DNA from: Annona cherimola
Taxonomy: Eukaryota > Streptophyta > Magnoliopsida > Magnoliales > Annonaceae
Direction of reading: 5' to 3'
DNA length: 64,000 bases
NCBI GenBank assembly: GCA_030490835.1
Contig: CM059975.1
Coordinates: 58,643,174 to 58,707,173 of the forward strand
The position numbers and the translations under genes are program-made. Below the pieces are notes generated by a model. It did no database searches, was not told where the DNA came from, and saw only the letters and a list, made by a program, of their open reading frames with translations. Shown piece after piece: positions 34,325 to 45,420 of this stretch. Numbering within the stretch: the first letter of the stretch is position 1; each line of letters opens with the position of its first letter.

Positions 34325-37300
34325 TGTAAAACTCATGTTATTTGAAACTTAGTGAATGTGATGCGCACTGAAAGCTTGTACATTGTGTTTATTATTGCTA
34401 TAAAGCTATAGAAAAATGCGTATTGCAATTTTAGAAAAACGAGATTAAATTTCAAATTTAGAAAAGGGGTAAATAATGATTTCATGAAGATTAGATATGA
34501 AAATGAATTTTTATAAATTTTTCAGGAAGGAATTTCAAAATTCTGAATTACACCAATTGAGACTGTTTAAATTCACAAACCTTACAAAAAAATAAAAATA
34601 AATAGAAAATTTTAGGCTAATTAGGGATCCTAATTAAGGGCTTATATTCATCTATGCTATTTTCATTATATCTTAGAATGTATGACTCAGATCAACAAGA
34701 GAATTTAATAGAAAGTATTAAATTATGTGCTCTTTAATCTAGACGGATTAGATTATGAAAAATAATTAATTAAAGTATTTAACTTAACCGCATTAAAAAA
34801 ACGTGCCCAAAAATAAGTAATGCGCAGCAGGTACATCCAGGAGCCTCCTTGTTGCCTTTTATTATTTTTATGTAAGTTTTTTATTTCATTAATATATTAA
34901 TGTGTATAAGGCAGTTTTATCTGAAATTTCAGGATTAAGCTTATTTTAACCTATTCAGCATATTGAATGGTTTAGATCATGAAAATTATGTTTAGAAAAT
35001 TTTTAAACAACCAAAATTGGAAGAGATTTCATGAATTAATTTTGAATGCTAATATCTTAACCTACACTAATTATTTTAATATGAAACTTAAAATGGACGG
35101 TTAAATTAATCTGTTCTATAATATGAATGGATTGGATTATGAAAAATAATTTAATAATATATTTATATAATTCTAAATTTTGCATTGAAAAATGTGCATG
35201 AATTCATCAATGCAGGGTACGTACATATCCCTTGGAACATGCATATGTATTATTTTACCATATATTTCATATTTTATTAATGGAGATTATTATATATGGA
35301 CAACCCCATTTCACATGAGATTTCATGAATAATCCTAAATTAATGCACTTCACTTACTGAATGGATTAGATTATATAAAATATGATTAAAAATGGGTAGA
35401 AAAATTAAAATTTCGATGAATTCCATTAGTTAATTTCAAATGATTACATTTTAACCACTTCTAATTATTTTTTCATGAAATTTGTTAAGAGCGGCTAATT
35501 TAATGTAATTTAAAATATAGATGAGTAGATTATAAATAATTTCTTTAGAAAATTACGTTTTAATTATTAATGCTCTATGTAATATATGTACGTTCTTTTT
35601 TAAAAAAAGAATAAGCAATTTCACAGGACCATTTTACTTTGCTTCTGCCACCTAGGTAAGAAGTAGTTAACATGGCTTGCTGAGAAAAAAAAATGAAATG
35701 AATGCTGGTAGAAAAATAGGGTTGGACAATGCATGAAAACAATACCTGGCATCTTTATAACAATGCATGTCGAAGGACCGACCAAGCATGGTATAAAAGG
35801 CTGATGGTAGGCATCAGTAAAAAGAAATTAGCCAGGGTAGCTGCGAAAAGAAAATTTAAGCAGAGGAGAAAATAAAAGAAAGGAAGTAACGAAGGAAAAT
35901 ACAGGCACAGAGAAGACGTCCTGCATTTGAAAAGGTTTGGCTTGTTCCCTTATGTCATCTTCTCAAGCTTCCGTCAACCCGGAAATTATTAGAGGATTAA
36001 TTGATGCACGGTTGCACTTTAGACAAGTTTTAAATTTTTTTATTTTCTTGATCGATGTCCAAATGCTTATAGAATTAATTATGTTGTTTGATTAAAATGA
36101 TTGAATGGAACAATAATATTATACCGTTTTTAAAAAGAAAAAAATAATAACTTCATGGACGTATATAATGAGATATTCTTTCTGTTCTAATTTAACATGC
36201 CCAACAAGCATATTATTTTTTTAAAAATTAGATATTTTGATGTGGGTTCGAGAATCAAGAATTAAATATGTATAATCTATTTGTTCTATGATTTAAACAG
36301 CCATGTACGTGCAGTTAATTAATTAAAAATAATAATAATAAAATATAAAATTATTTTCTGTATAGTTTTAAGGTATTAATGATATTGAAAGTATATTCAT
36401 TGTCTGCACATTTGGTTTCTTTTATTAACCTCCTAATCTAAAATTTCCTAACTAATTGTGAAATAGGTTTGACTATCATTAATATGCAAACGAATATCAA
36501 CATGTTGATTCTCATAAAATTATTCTATGTCATCTTCGAATAGTTTTTTTTTCAATTTATAGTTTACGTGCTCCCCTTAGCAATTAAACAGATTATACGA
36601 ATTTAAGGTAATTCTGATTTTGAGAATAAATAAATAAAAGTTAAAATTTTATTGATCCTGTAAAGTTCGGGTTAATGGAACTTTGAGTAAAAATTGCGCC
36701 TATATTTTTATATATGTTATGGATTGAAAGCATGTTCCATCAATAATTGTGTATGAGTAAATGAGAAGACAATGCATATAGGAACAAAAGAAAATAGACA
36801 TATATATAGTAAAATGTAAAATAGTCCATTTCATTTATTTAGGAAAAGAAAAAGAGAAGATTGAAGAGGCAAGCTGAAATTCTAAGGTAAGCAAGTAACG
36901 CCTTGAAATGATTTATTTTCAAAATGATTGAATGACCAATTTATTTCTTGTAGGCATTTTTCAATATTATTTAAGGATGGCCATCCCCATAATGTGGTTT
37001 GAAAAATATATTTATTAATCTGTTTTATAAATGATTATGTCATTTTCTTAAGTTGAAAAGAGAGCAAATTAATAAATGCAATTATTTTTTGAAGAATTGC
37101 TAGCATGTGTATGATGCATAGTGCACCAAAGTACAGATCCGTTTTGGCGGTGTAAGCGGACCAAAGTCCCCCCCTAATGTGACCGAGTCGCTAATATAGG
37201 CCCAACGGCCTGCGACGCCCTCCCTAAAATAGGGAGTAGACGAATTGATGGTTGTCTTGTTAGCGTACCATCTAATGAAGGTTTAAAGCGTGATTGTGTA

Positions 37301-37738
37301 ATTTGCATTTGCATGTGCATTATTTATGAAATGCCAAATTATAAAATAAAAATATTTATTTAAATGAGAATACTTGCTTATTGAGTCTAGTACTCACATT
37401 TTGATTTTTTCCAACCTTAGACAGGTACAACAAGGTTTAAAAAGAAAAAAAATGTCTCAATTTAGAGACTCTTAAGCTTGTATGGTTCTTATATATTTTG
37501 ATGAATGATGAGGTTAAAAATACAATACTATCAGGTTACAAAGATTGACGGTGTAAATGAATTTTAGCGCTTTGTAAATATTATGTGATTTTAATTACGA
37601 GTGAATGATTGCTTGTAAATTAATATGAGATTGAATTGAAAACGATGCCGCGTGAACAGGGTTACAATCCTGCTCACAGTTTACTAACTAAACAATCCTG
37701 GAGTAAGGTTCTGACGCCTCGGGTTCGGGGGCGCCACA
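34325..37738 (+). repeat. 5' LTR of the chromovirus
   Basis: 3414 bp, from TGTAAAACTCATG to GGGGCGCCACA. Contains TATAAAAGG at 35792-35800, the TGCTTACTGAG-type and TAGACAGGTACAA blocks near 37370-37430, and the end block CCGCGTGAACAGG (37649) shared with other LTRs in the window. Differs from the 3' LTR by scattered substitutions and a few short indels (for example one GACC unit at about 35778 against two at 46870). Confidence 0.95.
35792..35800 (+). promoter_or_regulatory. TATA box of the chromovirus LTR
   Basis: TATAAAAGG, an excellent plant TATA match, conserved in the 3' LTR at 46889-46897. It separates the AT-rich left part (U3) from the R-U5 part. Transcription would be expected to start about 30 bases downstream. 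Confidence 0.7.
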
Positions 37739-37743
37739 GAGAG

Positions 37744-37756
37744 TGGTATCAGAGCC
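37744..37756 (+). other. primer binding site, initiator tRNA-Met
   Basis: TGGTATCAGAGCC starts five bases after the LTR end and is complementary to the 3' end of plant initiator methionine tRNA, the primer used by most plant chromoviruses. Confidence 0.95.
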
Positions 37757-37930
37757 AAGGTGTTAGTAAATAGGCGTTAAAAGAAAAAAATAATATTAAA
37801 ATGACGAATGAAATGAAATTAATTTATAATATCTATATGTCATGTAGTATCATTTTCGTTGTGTAAAACTGTGATGTAATGTTATGACCCTTTTGTAAGA
37901 CATAGCTAATTGATTATGTTTTGAAATGTA

Positions 37931-38726
37931 GATGGAAAATAAGGGAAAGGCAGTAATGGACCCAGATATGATGAGAAGGGAGGCAGAAGAAGCAAACAAA
38001 AGACAGAGGATATAGGAGAATTTGAATAAAAGGTGGGCATCACAAACAGATATTTCTTTTAGACCCCCCATACCTGAAGAGTACCTCAGCTCAAAACCTA
38101 TATCCTCTGTGAAAGTAGAAGACACAACTGACCCTCGCCATCACCCCTTGCAACCAGGACCCAGCTTTAGGGGATCTACTATTAGGACTCCAGTACGAGA
38201 GGCTACTCCACCCCTTCGAGCAAGCCCACGACCACTTCCCCCTATGGCTACTGATAGAATTAATAATAGAGAGTTGGAAATATTTTGGAATCAGATACTC
38301 GCCCCTATTCCACCTGACCGGGGGCCTTGGTACCGTTTGGCGGGAGGATAGATCTGTTTTCGCTATGGGGTAAGTCGAAATGTAATAGATCAAGAAGAAA
38401 GAAGATTTGTTAGGGAAAAGGAGGAAGCTCGAGCCCGGGGTGAGCAAGTGATAAAGCAAGCCCCTCCACAACAACCAGATGAATATATACTAACAATTCT
38501 GGAGAGTGATGATGACGAGCCTGTAGGAAATATAAGTTACAATGATGATGAAGACCCCAGTGAAGGGTCTATTATAAATGAAGATGAATTAGACGGGTCA
38601 AATACCAGCACTATCACTGATGAGCCTACACTCATACAGCCTAGCATAGGCACCACTAGTGAGACTAGAATAGATGAGTCTAGTGGATTTTTTTGGATGT
38701 TGATGATATATATGAATGTGTATTAG
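37931..38726 (+). pseudogene. leader reading frame before gag
   Basis: An ATG at 37931 opens MENKGKAVMDPDMMRREAE and is stopped after about 27 codons; the same frame then continues as NLNKRWASQTDISF to 38350, proline-rich (PPLRASPRPLPPM). A second open part, 38448-38726, is strongly acidic (ILESDDDEPVGNISYNDDED). After it comes a gag ATG at 38911. Its role is unknown to me. It may be a true extra ORF, or the N-terminus of a longer gag. Confidence 0.45.
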
Positions 38727-38910
38727 ATGTTGTATATATTGTGATACTAAAACACTTTTTGTTGTAAAAACAAACTTGTTCATACAGTGTGTGTTAAAGA
38801 AAAAAAATGGTTGTTGTTGATATTTGTGTTTATTATGAATAATTGTGTGTGATTATTTTAAGATAATACTGGATATTACTAATATAATTTTTATATGTCT
38901 AGATAACATC

Positions 38911-40170
38911 ATGCCTAACACACGAGCAAGGACTAGGATAGATAAAGGAAAAGCAGCTGCAAATGAGGAACCTGTAAGTCAACATGAAATAGGAGAGCTT
39001 AGTGATGTATCTCAGCAACCAATGGAAAAGGAACAACCAAATCAGAGAACCCATCAACCCCAAGGTAATGTAAACTCTGATTTAGCCATTGAAAATGAAA
39101 TTTTCACGGATGATACTAGACAAGCCAGGCCGATAGAAGAACAAGTAGCTGCAGCTGTAAGGGAAGCTATGCAGCAAGCAACCTGAGAATGGACAACCCA
39201 AACGGCTGAAATAATCCAAAACCTTTGAAAAAGAACTCAACAAAACCAACTAGGAAGGAATGAAAGAGAAAGATTTGCTCAAGCAATGACTCCAAATCTG
39301 CAACCTAGACTAGTAGAAGTTGAGAATGACATATTAGAAGCTGACCGGAAGGCTATTAATGCCTTTTTAGCTCAACATCCCCCAAACATTACAGGTGAAC
39401 TAGATCCTGCTCAAGCTGAGCAATGATTAGCAGAGATAAGAAAATTACTTAGGATTTCACCCTGTAATGATAATCAAAAAGTTTTGTGTGCTACCCACTT
39501 ATTAGTTGGAAATGCAAGTGAATGGTGGGAAACTTTATTAGTCACTATGTCAGAACTTGAAAAAGTGACTTGGCAGATTTTTGTGGAAGAACTTAATAAA
39601 GAATATCTCCCAACTAGTCTTCGAAGTAAAAAAGTTATTGAATTTGAACAACTCTATCAGGGTAGAATGACAGTTATAGAATATGCAACCAAGTTTAATG
39701 CCCTAGCAAGATATGTACCTTGGATTGCAAGTGTGCCTGAGAATAAAGCTCAAAGATTTCAACAATGGTTAAGGCCACATTTACGAGAGAGTCTTGCACG
39801 TTTTTTAATAAAAGATTATGCATCAAGTTTAGAAAGGGCGAGAGCATTAAAAATAGAGGCACTGATAACTCAAGAATTACGGCAAAGACAATTTGTTCCT
39901 AACATCAAAGAAAATGATGCAAGGAAAGAAAAAAACAAGAGAGTATTTGTGGAAAGAAAAAAATCAAATTTTAAAAAGAAAAGTCCTCCTATTTGTAAGA
40001 ATTGTCAAAAATGCCACTATGGTGAATGTTTAAAGGGGTCAAACAAGTGCTTCAAATGTGGTCAAACAGGTCATATGGCAAAAGATTGTGGAACTGTTGA
40101 GACACGATTATAACATGCTTTATTTGTGGTCAAGAAGGACATATTGCTCTAAATTATCCAAACATACTAT
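38911..40170 (+). pseudogene. gag polyprotein with CCHC zinc knuckles, broken
   Basis: Opens MPNTRARTRIDKGKAA at 38911. Stops at about 39184, 39226 and 39424; 39484-40113 remains open for 209 codons. The capsid part shows the retrotransposon gag pattern LLVGNASEWWETL, WQIFVEELNKEYLP and QGRMTVIEYATKFNALARY. The nucleocapsid has CKNC and a full knuckle CFKCGQTGHMAKDC (40050-40090). A second knuckle follows in another frame, CFICGQEGHIALNYP, with the last Cys changed to Tyr. The domain packages element RNA in the family. Confidence 0.92.
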
Positions 40171-40256
40171 AGGGAGCACAAGGACGGGAAAGACCGGCCC
40201 AACAAAGGATAACTCCAACTACCAATCGTCAGGGAACTTCTACGAATCTAGTACAA

Positions 40257-40670
40257 GTGCATGCATTGACTCGCACTGAGTCACAAGAACAAGAAGGAAA
40301 AATGGTTACAAGTATGGTTTATATTTTGAAAAATTCTGCAATAGCGTTATTTGATTCTGGTGCTACACATTCATTTATAACATGTCAATATGTAACCACT
40401 CATGCACTGCCGGTAAAGAAAACAAATAATACTTTATATGTAGAATCCCCTGTGTATAGGCTGACAAGTACTAACCAAATTTGTAAAGCATGCTGTATTA
40501 GGATAGGTTCAATGATATTAGAAGCAGACCTAATCCTCTTACCTATGACCGAATTTGATATAATATTGGGCATGGATTGGTTAAGTCAATGGGGAGTTAC
40601 AATAAACTGTAAATATAAGAAAGTACAGTTTGAGGCAGCTCCACATAAGAAATATCTATTGGAAAGTTAA
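40257..40670 (+). pseudogene. aspartic protease domain (retropepsin)
   Basis: Open for 137 codons. The active-site motif ALFDSGATHSFI lies at residues 31-42 of this open frame, and the second conserved block ILGMDWLSQWGVTINC near residues 103-118. The domain cleaves the gag-pol polyprotein in active relatives. A frame change separates it from gag and a stop from RT. Confidence 0.9.
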
Positions 40671-40801
40671 AGCAACCTGAAAACTCTACAGTACTGATAT
40701 TGGCTATGAAGGCGGCAAAGATGCTCCGCTAGCAGTGTCAAGCCTATCTTATTTCGGTCAACACTATAGAGGAAAAAGAAATATCAATTGAACAAATTCC
40801 A

Positions 40802-41286
40802 GTGGTAAATGAATTTATGGATGTCTTCCCGAAGGAGTTGCCTAACTTACCCCCAGAAAGGGAAGTGGACATGGTAATCAACATTATACCAAATATGTCT
40901 CCAATATCTAAGGCACCGTACCGCATGGCTCCAACAGAAATGGCTGAACTGAAAACTCCGGTTCAAGAGTTTCTAGATAAAGGATTTATAAGACCTAGTG
41001 TGTCACCATGGGGAGCCCTAGTTTTGTTTATAAGAAAGAAAGATAGAAGTTTAAGATTGTGCATTGATTACAGGGAATTGAATAGAGTCACTGTGAAAAA
41101 TAGATATTCTCTTCCTCGAATTGATGATTTATTTGATCAACTCAAAGGAGCATCTACTTTTTCGAAAATAAACCTACAATCGGGTTATCATCAATTGAGA
41201 ATTAGTCCTGGTGATATTCATAAAACGGCATTCCAAACAAGATATGGACACTATGAATTTTTAGTTATGCCATTTGGACTTACAAA
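40802..41286 (+). pseudogene. reverse transcriptase, N-terminal half (before the insertion)
   Basis: Blocks in order: [19 protein letters not shown] (linker), [70 protein letters not shown] and [12 protein letters not shown]. The first catalytic Asp of the family, in SKIDL, reads Asn here (SKINL). The frame then runs into the solo-LTR-like insertion after FGLTN; the next family residues (APAVFMD) are found at 43019. Confidence 0.93.
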
Positions 41287-43018
41287 TGTCAGACGAGTTG
41301 CGTATATGTCAATTAAAATGCTCGCTATTTACGCAAATATACATGCCGTGTCAAGTAATAAAGAGTGAGTAGAGTATCGTTCCCACGAGGAATTGTTAAC
41401 CAAAATTATTAATTAGTTTAATTGCTTTCGGTGGGTAGAAAATTCTGAGTTTATGGATTTAAGCTAAAGTTAACAACTACAAAAAGAAATCAGAGTAGAG
41501 TTCACAGAACTGCTGGATACTAGAAACGAGGTTACTAATCGGGGATGGCAGATGGATAGCTCGGAATCCTTGAATCTAAACTATATCGCATTGGTTCTTT
41601 TTAATTGGATTGTGTATGGATTTACTAGCCCAAGTTCAATAATCTTTATATATGTCTTCCAACACTATATAAAGCTAATTACACCCTATTTAATTGCTAT
41701 GTTCTCATGCCGTTAAATAAAGTGAAATTGAAAAGTGCATAACCTGTTTAGTGACTACACAGGGTTTAACGGTATATTCCTATCCGTTAAACAACTCCCA
41801 TTATAAAGAGGAAACCTATGTCCTGCACATGGATCTAGCAGAGATTTTTCTCTTCCAAGGATAAATCAAGCAATTAAATTATCTTACAAGGTAGCTAATC
41901 TTGTAAAAAGCACTAAAACCGCACATGCAAAGGTAAATCATACACAATCATATATAATATCAAATATTCATTCTTGAATTTTAAAGAACCAAGAGAATAT
42001 AGTTTAGAGTTCAATTCATCCTAACTATCCATCTAATGGAGATTTAGTTCAAAGGCATGATCATAACATCCATCACATCCATATTGAAAGTATCCATGAA
42101 AGCAGAGAAAGAAAAATAGAAAGAATAAGAGAAAATTGGTTTTCCGGCGGCTTCCACCAACGGAGTTGAATCCTCTCTTTAATTTGTGCTTTGATCGCGT
42201 TTTCGTCTTTTTCTTCTGTGCAATTCCGTTCCTGGGCTCTCTCCCTGGTCATCCTTCGCGCGCAAACCCCTAGGATCTATTTATAGCGTACGGATGTGTA
42301 TTGGTGCCTAGGCGCCAACTCTTTGTGTGTTGGGTAACTTGGAACTTTTCTGCAAATCCTAGGAATTTATCCCTTGGCGCTTAGGCACCAACTCCTTGGA
42401 GTTTCATGACTTAGAGCTTCTCCTGGACACACTTGTGTGATCATGCCTGGCGCCTAGGCGCCAACTCCCTGGAGTTTCATGACTTGGAGCTTCTCCTGGA
42501 TACACCTATGTGATCATGCCTGGTGCTTGGGTGCCCCTAGATGGCGCCTAGGCGCCAACTCTCTAGAAGCTATTGTGTTTGCTGACCTCAAAACCCTTCT
42601 GAATTTGACTTTAAGTTGATGAAGCGGCGCCTGGGTGCCCTTGGTTGGCGCCTAGACACCAACTCTCTGGGAGAAATTTGCTTGCTAAATTGTGCTGGCG
42701 TCTTGGAGATCCTGGCAAGGGCACGTAGGGTGGCGCCTGGGCGCTATCCACTTGTCTCGTGACTTGGTCTCGATCTGCATTCCACTCGCCCGCATGCCTT
42801 CATATGGCCATCCTTCCTGCAAAAAATAGAAAAACTAAGTAGATGGACTAAAAATGCCTAATTAATGCTAAAAATGCATAAAAACTAAATAATGCTCCTA
42901 AAATGCAAAGTGAGTGAAAATTAAGCTAAATGGATGCGAACTAAGTCTAATCTCTCGAACTAACGCACAAATAAAGTCTGAAATGGGTCATGATAACTCG
43001 TATTTTTACGAGTTATCA
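41287..43018 (-). mobile_element. solo-LTR-like insertion in the RT domain (Tat/Athila-like)
   Basis: The RT words FGLTN and APAVF, adjacent in the family, are separated by 1.73 kb. The block runs TGTCAGACG to GAGTTATCA; on the minus strand it starts TGATAACTCG, forming a hairpin with CGAGTTATCA across AAAAATA. The minus strand ends ACTCGTCTGACA. Near that end lies the complement of GTATCGTTCCCACGAGGAA and TCAAGTAATAAA, typical of the 3' end of Tat/Athila-like LTRs. A minus-strand GCTATAAATAG box is at 42276-42286. AATG occurs at both junctions (41285-41288, 43018-43021), overlapping the proposed TG and CA ends, so the exact duplication is ambiguous. Confidence 0.7.
42300..42740. repeat. GGCGCCTAGGCGCC palindrome repeats in the solo LTR
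   Basis: The 14-base palindrome GGCGCCTAGGCGCC, or variants with one or two changes, occurs about seven times, usually followed by AACTC and, in two places, by TTGGAGTTTCATGACTT. The two best units (about 42355-42440 and 42448-42530) are near-identical over about 85 bases, indicating tandem duplication. The repeats are far more GC-rich than their surroundings. Confidence 0.8.
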
Positions 43019-43400
43019 ATGCCCCTGCTGTTTTCATGGACATGATGAATAAAATATTTCGAGAATACTTGGATCAATTTATTGTGGTGTTCATTGATGA
43101 TATTTTAATTTACTCAAAGTCAGAGGAAGAGCACCAAATGCATCTTAGAATGGTCTTAGACAAGCTGAGAAAAGAAAATTTATATGCCACATTGAAAAAA
43201 TGCGAATTTTGGCTAAAGCAAGTTACATTTTTAGGACATATTATATCTGAAAAAGGAATTCAGGTTGACCCACAGAAAATCGAAGCAATTCTTAAATGGC
43301 CAAGGCCAACAAGTATTACCGAAATTAGGAGTTTATTGGGATTAGCTGGGTATTATAGAAGGTTTGTGGAAAGATTTTCACAATTATCTGCACCACTTAC
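43019..43400 (+). pseudogene. reverse transcriptase, C-terminal half (after the insertion)
   Basis: Resumes with [19 protein letters not shown] and the catalytic box [13 protein letters not shown], both Asp residues kept, followed by [19 protein letters not shown] (thumb) and [15 protein letters not shown], which marks the junction to RNase H in gypsy elements. Open for about 127 codons from the Met in MDMMNK. Confidence 0.93.
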
Positions 43401-43860
43401 TCGATTTACTCGAAAATGAGTTCGATATATTGGTCAGACGAATGTGAAGATAGTTTTCAAAAATTGAAGCATCAATTGGTTGAAGCACCTATTTTAATCT
43501 TACCTGAAGGAAATGAGGGATTTGTAGTATATAGTGATGCTTCAAATAAAAGATTGGGATGTGTACTCATGCAAAGGGGAAAAGTTATAGCTTATGCATC
43601 CCGACAACTCAAGCCTAACGAGGTAAACTATCCTACTCATGATTTAGAACTTGTAGCAGTGGTATTTGCATTAAAAATATAGAGACATTATTTATATGGT
43701 GCTAAATGTGAAATTTACACTGATCATAAAAGTCTCAAGTATATTTTCACTCATAGGAGATCAATATGAGACAAAGAAGATAGTTGGAATTACTTAAGGA
43801 CTATGATCTCAGTATTTTTATCACCCAGGCAAAGCAAATGTTGTGGTAGATGCTTTAAGT
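43401..43860 (+). pseudogene. RNase H domain
   Basis: [20 protein letters not shown], then [17 protein letters not shown] with the first catalytic Asp, [22 protein letters not shown] with the catalytic Glu and YTDHKSLKYIF with the next Asp, are all visible. Stops after FALKI (43682) and near 43767. A frame change near 43412 separates it from RT. Confidence 0.92.
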
Positions 43861-44720
43861 TGAAATGTCAGTGTGGCACACTTGATCACAAAAGAGGAAG
43901 GATTACTTAGAGAAATGAGGCAAGCAAAATTAATTATGTGTCCACCAGGAATGCAAGTAAGATTATCACAAATGCAGTTACAATCTTCACTATTTGAGCA
44001 AATTAAATGTGAAGAACAGAATGATGCAGATCTAAAGAAATATATGGAACAAATGAGGCGAAAAGATCTTATTGAGTATACTATTGATAATCAAGGCATA
44101 TTTTGATATAAAAATTGTATTTGTGTACCGAATCAAGTTGAACTAAAGAATCATCCTGAAATAGGCACATTTCTCTCCATTTTCTATGCATCCTGGAAGT
44201 ACAAAGATGTACCATGACCTTAAAAAAGGTTATTGGTGGAACAACATGAAGAGAGAAATTGCAGAGTTTGTTACCAAATGTCTAACTTGTTAGAAAGTGA
44301 AAGCAGATCATTAGCGAACTCCAGGTAAATTGCAATCTCTTGAAGTGCCAAAATGGAAATTGGATGATATTACTATGGATTTTATTGAAGGTTTACCTCG
44401 AACACAAAAAGGAAATGATTCTATATGGGCGATAGTTGATCGCTTATCTAACGTAGCTCATTTTATACCTGTGAAAAGGAATTTCTCTGCAGAGAGGTTA
44501 GCCAAAATTTATTATAAGGAAATTGTTCGTCTTCATGGGGTACTTAAGTCAATAGTATCTGATCGGGACACAATTTTTACCTTTAGATTTTGGAAATGTT
44601 TCCATCAAACCCTAGGAACGTAGTTAAAATTTAGCACTACATTTCATCCCCAGATTGATGGGCAAACAAAGCGAGTGCACTTTGGAATTTGGAGGATCAT
44701 GAGATGAATATTTATCAATA
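43861..44720 (+). pseudogene. integrase domain remnant
   Basis: Zinc-binding start seen as [20 protein letters not shown] (near 44186) and CLTC, with a stop between CLTC and KVKADH. The core follows: LDDITMDFIEGLPRTQKGND with the first catalytic Asp, IWAIVDRLSNVAHFIPVK, and IVSDRDTIFTFRFWK with the second. The DGQTKRV part where the catalytic Glu is expected follows at 44655 after a stop; TKRV stands in place of the usual TERV, which would remove the Glu. 43873-44106 is the linker from RNase H. Confidence 0.9.
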
Positions 44721-45384
44721 GCTGAATTTGCCTATAAAATAGTTATTAGGCAAGTATATAGATGGCCCCATTTGAAGCCCTATATGGACGAAGATGTCGA
44801 ACTTCATTAAATTAGGATGAAGTTGGGGAAAGAAAATTAGGTCCAGATTATCAAAAAGAATGACAGAAAAAGTGCAAGTGATTCGATAATGTATACTTAC
44901 AGCCCAGAGTTGGCAAAAGAGCTATGCGGACTGCAAACGAAGGGATCTAAATATTCAGACCGATGATCATGTATTTGTAAAAATAACACCAATCAAAGGA
45001 GTCACATGGTTTGGAAAAAGGAGTAAATTAAATCCAAGATATATTGGGCCATTTGAGGTATTAGAAAAGATTGACAATTTAGCCTACAGGGTAACATTAC
45101 CTTCAGCCTTAGCAGCGGTTCATAATATATTTAATGTCTCAATGCTTAGAAAATATGTATCAGACCCGACTCATATCCTCACAGCAGAGGCTTTGCCAAT
45201 TCAAGATCATTTAAATTATGAAGAAAGACCTATCAAAATCTTGGATTATAAGATATTGAAGTTTCGAAATCGAGAGATTGAGTATATCAAAGTTCAATGA
45301 AACCAGTACTCTGAAAATGAAGCAACCTGGGAACTTTCTGAAGGAGTAGAAAGAAAATATCCTCAATTATTTGAAATGAAATAA
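44721..45384 (+). pseudogene. integrase C-terminus and chromodomain
   Basis: GPFEVLEKIDNLAYRVTLP and VHNIFNVSMLRKYVSDPTH are the conserved post-integrase blocks. Then YEERPIKILDYKILKFRN, an internal stop and NQYSENEATWELSEGVERKYPQLF form a chromodomain of the Tekay type. In the stop position the family has Trp (VQWN), so one G-to-A change explains it. Chromodomains are thought to guide integration to heterochromatin. The frame ends TAA at 45382. Confidence 0.9.
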
Positions 45385-45408
45385 GTTTCGAGACGAAACC
45401 TTTTGTTA

Positions 45409-45418
45409 GGAGGGGAGA
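45409..45418 (+). other. polypurine tract of the chromovirus
   Basis: AGGAGGGGAGA run ending two bases before the TGTGAAAG start of the 3' LTR. Confidence 0.85.
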
Positions 45419-45420
45419 AT

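Noticed and set aside
38022..38474. Long minus-strand frame (127 codons) opposite the chromovirus leader
   Set aside because: Antisense shadow of the open leader frame; no motif.
41287..43018. Helitron interpretation of the insertion in RT (TC start, hairpin near the end)
   Set aside because: No CTRR end after the hairpin; TG/CA ends and Tat/Athila-like end motifs fit an LTR better.
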